A DNA stretch of 62,012 nt from positions 1-62,012 of the forward strand of contig DATATB010000016.1 of the NCBI GenBank assembly GCA_036268995.1. Direction: 5' to 3'. The notes under the pieces were generated by a model that was not told where the DNA came from, did not search any database, and saw only the letters and a program-made list of their open reading frames with translations. The position numbers and the translations under genes are program-made. The DNA comes from DATATB01 sp036268995. GTDB lineage: Bacteria > Planctomycetota > Planctomycetia > Pirellulales > PNKZ01. Of the stretch, positions 53,267 to 62,012 are shown piece after piece (the stretch's first letter is position 1; each line of letters begins with the position of its first letter).

Positions 53267-56200
53267 CTACGGCCCAGGGGCTTTTGTGGCCGGGGCGTTC
53301 TTGTCGCGGACTTCCAGGCCGTCGCCTTTGAGCATCCGCTGCACGGCCGCAAACCGCTCGGTTGCATCGGGCGCCACGTGTACCACGACGATCGGATGCC
53401 ACTGCATGCCGCGGCCGGCCATGCCCCACGAACCGATCCGTTCGTGAATGTCCATCTCCAACTGATCGACCGCATCCCGCGCAAATCCGCTGACCGCAAT
53501 CTCCTTGTTGTTGGACGGATCGCCGTCGTCGGAAACCAGCACCAGCCGGTTGCTGTAGCACTCGAGCTTGATCGGCCGCGAGATCGACACCAGCGAGCGT
53601 GACTGCTCGGCAAAGCGTTTGTGGCCATGCGAACGGCCCGACTTCGACGGCTGTTTGCCAAAATCCCTGGAGACGGTGCTGCTCGTCTGGCTGGGATCTC
53701 CGTCCGCATCGCCGCCGCCGGAACCGTCCGAGCCGGAACTCGAGCCGCCCGGCTGGCCCTTGGCGTAGCGCTTGCCGGCAAAATTGCCGGGCTTGGTCGT
53801 ATTGGAGTTGTCCGGCGGGTCGCCGCCGGCGCTGGACGATTGAGCCTCGGTCATGAGGTTCGATTGAGCATCCGGCGAGAGATTGATGTTGGGCATGGCC
53901 ATGCCCATGCCGCCGGGCGAGCCGCTTCCCAACGCCGGACTTCCGCCGCCACCCCCAGGCATTCCCATCTGCGGGCTTCCACCACCACCACCACCACCAC
54001 CACCACCACCGCCGCCGCCACCACCGCCCGAGGAAGCCATCGCCGAGGGATTGGAGTTGCCGTTGGCGGGTCCGGCGCCAGCCGAGGTGCCGCCGGTTCC
54101 GCCAGACGACCCGGTGCTGTTGGCGCCCGATCCGCCGCTGCTGCCGCCGGCTGCCGCGGTGCCGCCGGCATATCCGCCGCTGCTGCTGGCCGATTCTCCA
54201 CCGCCGGCACCGCCATTTCCACCGCTCGCCGCCGTTCCACCATTGCCGCCCGGCTGGCTGTCGTACGGTCCGGAATTGCCATATGCCCCGCCGCCGCCCG
54301 CCGCACCGGAGCCGGATCCACCGCCGTAGGCTCCACCCGGCGCGCCGCCGCCTGGGCCTCCTCCGCCCCCACTGCCATACGGGCTGCCGGCCGCGCTGCC
54401 GTAGCCGCCGTTTTGGATGCCGGCTGTTGGGTCAAACGGGCTTCCCATGCCGCCGCCGGCCAAGCTGCCCGCGTCGGGCGATCCCGACCCTGCGGCTCCA
54501 CCCGGTCCGGTGCCACCCGCGCCGGTGCCTGCTGCTCCGCCTGGACTGTAGGGACCGCCGGTGCCCGAGGTTCCACCGCCCGAGCCGGCGCCGGAGTTTC
54601 CGGCACCGAAGTAGGGGCCGTTGCCGGTTCCGGTGCCGCCGGCATAGCCGGTGCCGCCCGCACCGCCCGCGCCGGTGGGCAAAGTGTAGCCGAATCCACT
54701 GCTGCCGGCGCCGGTGCCCGCGCCGCCGAAGCCCACGCCACTTGCCGACCCGCCGGCGCCGTTGGCAGAAGCCAAGCCGCCCGGCGAACCGCCGCCGCCC
54801 GTGCCGCCCGGATATCGCCCGTCGCCGGTGCCGTTGCCCGTCCCAACGCCACCTGGTGCGCCTGCTCCGCCAGGCGCCTGGCCCGGCACGCCGCCGGGTA
54901 CGCCGCCTGGCCCAGTTCCGCCGCCAGGTTGGCCTGCCAGGCCGCTGCCGGTTCCTCCGCCAGGATATTGTCCGCCGGCGCCGGGCTGTCCGTAGCCGGA
55001 ACCCCCCTGGCCGGAACCATAGCCGGGCGAAGCGGTGCCGGGATAACCACCGGCATAGCGACCGCCGACTCCGCTGCCGTTTCCGCCGCCCGCGCCGCCA
55101 TAGCCACCCGCCGCGGCCACTGCTCCCGCCGGGCCGTATGGATTGCCCTGAGCATAGGCGCCGCCCGGGCCGCCGCCCGGGCCGTTCCCGCTGCCGGGGC
55201 CATAGCCGCCACCCGGCCCATTGCCATACCCCGAACCAGCGCCGCCGGCCGAACCCTGGCCCGGTTGGCCATTAGCGGCCGCATCGGCGGCCGCGTCGTA
55301 GACGCCTCCACCGACGCCCGAGCTGGCATGGCTGCGTCCCGCTCCGCCGCTGTTCTTGGACCTGCGCCTGGCGGGCGTCGAGCGATCGTTTTCGTCGAAG
55401 TAGCCGGCCTCGCGCATGGCCTCGCGCTCTTTCGGGGTGACCAGGCTCGGCGCGGCCTGGGCCAAGCGCATCGGCCGATCGCGGGCGCTGCTGACGGCCT
55501 CGTTCATCACCAATGCCATCTTCGGATCCGGCTGCTGGTATTCGATCTTCCAATCGGCATCGATGAATTCGTAGCCAAAATCGAAATTGCGGCCGCTGAT
55601 TGCCGCTCGGGCCACGTGATACGCCACGATGCCGTCCGGCCGCACCAGCAATAGCGGATACGGCTCGCCGCTTTGCTCCAACTCGCGGGCCGCCTTGACG
55701 CGCAGATACTCGCGGGCTGCCTTGAGCGTGGCGGCCAGCGGATTGTCCTTGCCCGGCAGTTCGAAATCCGACTCGACCAGCACGATGCCCTCGGGCTGCA
55801 CGACGACGCAGTCGGCGCGGCATTCGATGTAGATCGGCCGACGATGCGTGTGGTTGGGGCCTTCGAAGGGAATGATGGCGTACGACTTCTGCTCCGGGTT
55901 GGTCAGCGTTTTGACGAACTCCTTCTTCGCCACGGCGATCCGCGATTCGAGCTGGGCATGCTCGGCCCGCAAGCCGGCCGTCTCGGCGTCGTCGGCGCTG
56001 GCGGCGTCCAACTGGCCGACCGCCTTGTCGGAGGCGAGCAACTGGTCGCGGAGCTCGCGGACGTGGTCATCCAGGGCGCTCAGCCTGCGGCGGCGCTGGC
56101 TCAGGTCCTGGTTCGCATCATCGCAGCCGGCGCGGAGCGTTTTGATTTTGTCTTCCAGCGCCGGCCGCTGGCTGGGGGAAATGGCAGCAATCGCGCTGGC

Positions 56201-56359
56201 CGTGGAAGCATAGGCCCGCACCACGACTTCGCCCGGCGTCTGGGCGATGATGATAAACATCAGGATCAGCGCGCCCATGATGCACAGAAACACGTCCATG
56301 AACGGAAACAGCGAGATGCTGGCCGCTTCCTTGCGGGGGCGGACGAGTTTCCGTGTCAT
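53267..56359 (-). CDS. ExbD-like membrane protein with giant glycine-rich region
   Basis: 1030 residues. The N-terminus FPFMDVFLCIMGALILMFII (about 18-37) is an ExbD/TolR-type helix with the proton-binding Asp. Residues 65-155 are coiled coil; 155-290 a folded domain; about 340-830 are extremely rich in Gly, Ala, Pro and Ser with scattered Tyr and Asn, no stable fold expected; the last 140 residues are folded again (SRPIKLECYSNRLVLVSDD). The linker includes a poly-Gly run encoded by a (CCA)n-type microsatellite (53979-54026). It overlaps the ExbB-like gene by 4 bases. Likely a partner in a proton-driven membrane machine; the Gly-rich part could span the periplasm or form an elastic tether. 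Confidence 0.65.
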   Translation of the reverse strand: MTRKLVRPRKEAASISLFPFMDVFLCIMGALILMFIIIAQTPGEVVVRAYASTASAIAAISPSQRPALEDKIKTLRAGCDDANQDLSQRRRRLSALDDHVRELRDQLLASDKAVGQLDAASADDAETAGLRAEHAQLESRIAVAKKEFVKTLTNPEQKSYAIIPFEGPNHTHRRPIYIECRADCVVVQPEGIVLVESDFELPGKDNPLAATLKAAREYLRVKAARELEQSGEPYPLLLVRPDGIVAYHVARAAISGRNFDFGYEFIDADWKIEYQQPDPKMALVMNEAVSSARDRPMRLAQAAPSLVTPKEREAMREAGYFDENDRSTPARRRSKNSGGAGRSHASSGVGGGVYDAAADAAANGQPGQGSAGGAGSGYGNGPGGGYGPGSGNGPGGGPGGAYAQGNPYGPAGAVAAAGGYGGAGGGNGSGVGGRYAGGYPGTASPGYGSGQGGSGYGQPGAGGQYPGGGTGSGLAGQPGGGTGPGGVPGGVPGQAPGGAGAPGGVGTGNGTGDGRYPGGTGGGGSPGGLASANGAGGSASGVGFGGAGTGAGSSGFGYTLPTGAGGAGGTGYAGGTGTGNGPYFGAGNSGAGSGGGTSGTGGPYSPGGAAGTGAGGTGPGGAAGSGSPDAGSLAGGGMGSPFDPTAGIQNGGYGSAAGSPYGSGGGGGPGGGAPGGAYGGGSGSGAAGGGGAYGNSGPYDSQPGGNGGTAASGGNGGAGGGESASSSGGYAGGTAAAGGSSGGSGANSTGSSGGTGGTSAGAGPANGNSNPSAMASSGGGGGGGGGGGGGGGGGSPQMGMPGGGGGSPALGSGSPGGMGMAMPNINLSPDAQSNLMTEAQSSSAGGDPPDNSNTTKPGNFAGKRYAKGQPGGSSSGSDGSGGGDADGDPSQTSSTVSRDFGKQPSKSGRSHGHKRFAEQSRSLVSISRPIKLECYSNRLVLVSDDGDPSNNKEIAVSGFARDAVDQLEMDIHERIGSWGMAGRGMQWHPIVVVHVAPDATERFAAVQRMLKGDGLEVRDKNAPATKAPGP
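53979..54026 (+). repeat. Trinucleotide microsatellite in Gly-rich gene
   Basis: (CCA)10 (CCG)3 (CCA)2 CCG on the plus strand, equal to 16 consecutive Gly codons in the minus-strand gene. Copy-number change by slippage would keep the frame and alter linker length only. Confidence 0.85.
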
Positions 56360-57570
56360 GCGGCATGGCCCAACGCAGGATGTTGGAGCGCCACCTGCGG
56401 TTTGGCGGTCATGTCACCGAGCCGCGCATTGAGCAGGTGGACGGCGGCCAACAGGTTCATTTGCGTTTCCTGGAAGTGCTGGGCCCCGGCCAGCGCCGAC
56501 AGGTTGTGATTCAGTGCGTCTTCGAGCTTCGTGACCTTGCCCACTGCATCGACCACTTGCAGCAGCACGTCGGATTGGGCCTTGAGCGCCTGCGTACAAT
56601 CGACAAGCTCGCGGTGTACGCGGCGCCAATGCCGCCGATTGCGCTTGGCTGACTCGGCATCGGCCGCGGCCAGGCGCACGCCGTGCTCCTCGACGTGCCG
56701 GGCCATCGCCTGACCCAATGCGGTTTCGATGCGCCGATCGACCAGCTTTTCGGCGCTTTCGATCATGGCCTGCGCCGTTTGCTGGATGATGGCCATCTGC
56801 GGGTCGTCGGAGCCGGCTTTGACTTCGAAGCGGCCGGAAAAATTCGCGGCCATTTTCAAGTCGATTTCGCTCAATAGCTTGAATTCGTAGCGATCGACGT
56901 AGTACTGGGCGAACATCAGGCTGATCGAGAGCATCAGCGCCAGGGCCGTGGTGTCGAACACGCCGCCCAGGTTGTGCGTGACCTGGCTGAGCGAGGTTTC
57001 CATTTCGGCCGGATTGAGACTGGCGATGGCGCCGGTAATCCCCAGCACCGTGCCCAAAAATCCCCAAATGGGGATGGCCCAAATCACGATCCGCATGAAG
57101 GCAAAGCCGGCGTGCGAACGGGCCGCGTCGAGGTCGGCCAGGTACTTCAGCTCGTCTTCGAGCGTGGCCGCCGAGCCCCTGCGGTACACCGTCTCCAGCG
57201 CCTCGCGCAGGCGCCGCGGATAATAACCTTGCTGGTGCCGCGCGGGCAGCGCCTTGATGTGCTCGATCAGCGGATGGGCTTCTGAGGCCGGAACCGGCTT
57301 GGCCGGCGGTTCGCCGATCAGCTCAAGCCTGTGCAACTGACCGCGCTGCTCGGCAATGTCGAAGGCCTTGAGCAACAGTTCGGCCATGCCGATGAAAAAG
57401 AACACCGTCTCGACTTGCTGCACCCACTCGCGCGTCGTATAGCGAATGAACAGGTCGCTGAACGGCAGGACGTGGCGCTGGATCAGGATGAAGAAGCCGA
57501 CCGAAGCCAGCCCACCCCAAAACAGCGACGACATGAAAAAGGCCGCGATGCTTGCCAGCAGCTTACGCAT
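56356..57570 (-). CDS. MotA/TolQ/ExbB-type proton channel protein
   Basis: 404 residues. Hydrophobic helices at about 10-32, 52-70, 155-185 and 205-230; the third and fourth match the ExbB/TolQ core (IPIWGFLGTVLGITGAI and VFDTTALALMLSISLMFAQY). The long loop between helices 2 and 3 is cytoplasmic. Residues 240-400 form a helical charged tail. ExbB-type proteins make the pentameric channel that lets ExbD/TolR helices harvest proton motive force; here two ExbD-like genes follow in the same operon. It overlaps the next gene as ATGA. The tail is longer than in TolQ, as in ZorA-like proteins. Confidence 0.75.
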   Translation of the reverse strand: MRKLLASIAAFFMSSLFWGGLASVGFFILIQRHVLPFSDLFIRYTTREWVQQVETVFFFIGMAELLLKAFDIAEQRGQLHRLELIGEPPAKPVPASEAHPLIEHIKALPARHQQGYYPRRLREALETVYRRGSAATLEDELKYLADLDAARSHAGFAFMRIVIWAIPIWGFLGTVLGITGAIASLNPAEMETSLSQVTHNLGGVFDTTALALMLSISLMFAQYYVDRYEFKLLSEIDLKMAANFSGRFEVKAGSDDPQMAIIQQTAQAMIESAEKLVDRRIETALGQAMARHVEEHGVRLAAADAESAKRNRRHWRRVHRELVDCTQALKAQSDVLLQVVDAVGKVTKLEDALNHNLSALAGAQHFQETQMNLLAAVHLLNARLGDMTAKPQVALQHPALGHAA

Positions 57571-57964
57571 CAGGCAGTTTCCTGTTGGGCAGAATCACTA
57601 GCCCCTCGCTCGCGGCTGCCAGACGCGAGCGATGAGCAGAAGTTCCGCATTGAGACCCGTGGGTAACCCGTCCTCCAAGCCGCCACCGGCAGCACGGCAA
57701 GCGCCGCAAACGAGCGCGCAGCGCCGCGCCAATACCATCGACCGATTCGAGCACCTGGAATAAACCCAGAGTGTCGGACTGGCCGGCCCTGTGGCAGCCC
57801 GGCAATCATAGGAAAACAGGGCATTTTCCGCAGCGGCATTTGGCCGCTAGACCCCGCTTTCCGAAGGGGGTTGCTGGCTGCACTGACAGCATTGCCGGCG
57901 CCGGCTGTTTGGGCCGGGCGACGTCCCACCACCAGGCTGGATGTTTGGGCGCCGCGTATTTCAT
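57571..57964. other. Intergenic region between divergent genes
   Basis: About 400 bases upstream of the ExbB-like gene (minus) and of the poly-HAMP leader (plus). A minus-strand open frame covering 57570-57971 has no ribosome site or family features and was not accepted. I find no other element. Confidence 0.4.
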
Positions 57965-57994
57965 TTGACAATTCCCAGATTCGTTGCGTACCCT
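57965..57994 (+). promoter_or_regulatory. Candidate promoter for the poly-HAMP gene
   Basis: TTGACA (57965-57970), 18-base spacer, TACCCT (57989-57994). The -35 box is perfect and the -10 weak. Transcription would start near 58000 and run into the hairpin at 58051. Confidence 0.35.
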
Positions 57995-58050
57995 AGTTTT
58001 TCTGATCGATGCCGCTGTCGTCGGTATCGCAGGCTATGGCAGCCATGACG

Positions 58051-58089
58051 GCTCCTCCCTACTATGTTTTAGAGGGCGGAGCTTTTTTT
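58051..58089 (+). terminator. Terminator-like hairpin in the poly-HAMP leader
   Basis: Arms GCTCCTCCCT (58051-58060) and AGGGCGGAGC (58073-58082) with one mismatch, 12-base loop, then seven T. It precedes the ATG of the poly-HAMP gene by 50 bases, so it would work as an attenuator or end a short upstream RNA. Confidence 0.55.
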
Positions 58090-58139
58090 ATGCGCCTTCT
58101 TTTCCCGAGATCTCCCCCCGCTGTTGAGGTACCGAGTCT

Positions 58140-62012
<3,873 letters not shown>

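Noticed and set aside
53979..54026. Possible CRISPR or minisatellite array
   Set aside because: It is a simple in-frame CCA/CCG microsatellite coding for Gly; there are no spacers.
53621..55654. Plus-strand open frame of 677 codons rich in Ala, Gly and Arg
   Set aside because: Shadow of the Gly-rich minus-strand gene; low-complexity GC-rich codons remove stops on all frames.
57570..57971. Minus-strand open frame of 133 codons upstream of the ExbB-like gene
   Set aside because: No ribosome site, no family similarity and composition like non-coding high-GC DNA.

Overview
The window is a high-GC chromosomal segment that looks like a planctomycete, probably of the Pirellulales type. Signs are paired pseudopilin-like secreted proteins, very large secreted multidomain enzymes ending in HEAT repeats plus a c-type haem domain (the planctomycete membrane-bound dehydrogenase type), a redoxin/cytochrome c/copper-monooxygenase fusion, HemP, and several proteins of 900 to 2000 residues. 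The assignment is inferred from gene content; there is no rRNA or tRNA here.

Layout. 1-3000 (minus): two paralogous pseudopilin-like genes, each ending at a strong hairpin. The first lies downstream of a well-preserved cobalamin riboswitch (1549-1753), the second downstream of an unidentified structured leader (3159-3258). 3300-6900 (plus): hemP, a DUF4198 protein, and a RegB/RegA-type redox two-component pair, preceded by Fur-like boxes. 7200-10800 (plus): a secreted protein of unknown function and a redoxin-cytochrome c-copper monooxygenase fusion. 10800-13140 (minus): a lone TacA/DUF1778 antitoxin-like gene and a dihydroorotate-dehydrogenase-like barrel fused to a membrane domain. 13245-25402 (minus): a six-gene overlapping operon that I read as a MoxR-vWA-beta-propeller (bpX) ternary conflict system led by a transglutaminase-TPR protein. 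25722-32406 (plus): a 1976-residue zinc-ribbon polytopic membrane protein and a TPR protein. 32370-47940: a catabolic/secreted-enzyme region with a 2001-residue hydrolase-ThuA-dehydrogenase-HEAT-cytochrome fusion, a divergent M19 dipeptidase, a sialidase-like protein, a zinc alcohol dehydrogenase, a CehA/McbA-type PHP hydrolase and a glycosidase-like protein. Three copies of a GGGGTCAGAAC palindrome sit at gene 3' ends here, one pair with a 218-bp tandem duplication. 47986-57570 (minus): an ExbB/ExbD-like membrane cluster followed by a TIR-STAND-WD40 protein. 58140 to the right edge (plus): a poly-HAMP signalling protein that is cut by the window end.

The most unusual parts are the B12 riboswitch in front of a pseudopilin gene, the ternary conflict operon, the TIR-STAND-WD40 gene behind a proton-channel-like cluster, the palindromic repeats that give two convergent genes the same C-terminal peptide, and the poly-HAMP array (at least twelve 92-residue units). 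All calls come from reading the sequence; no database search or structure prediction was run.
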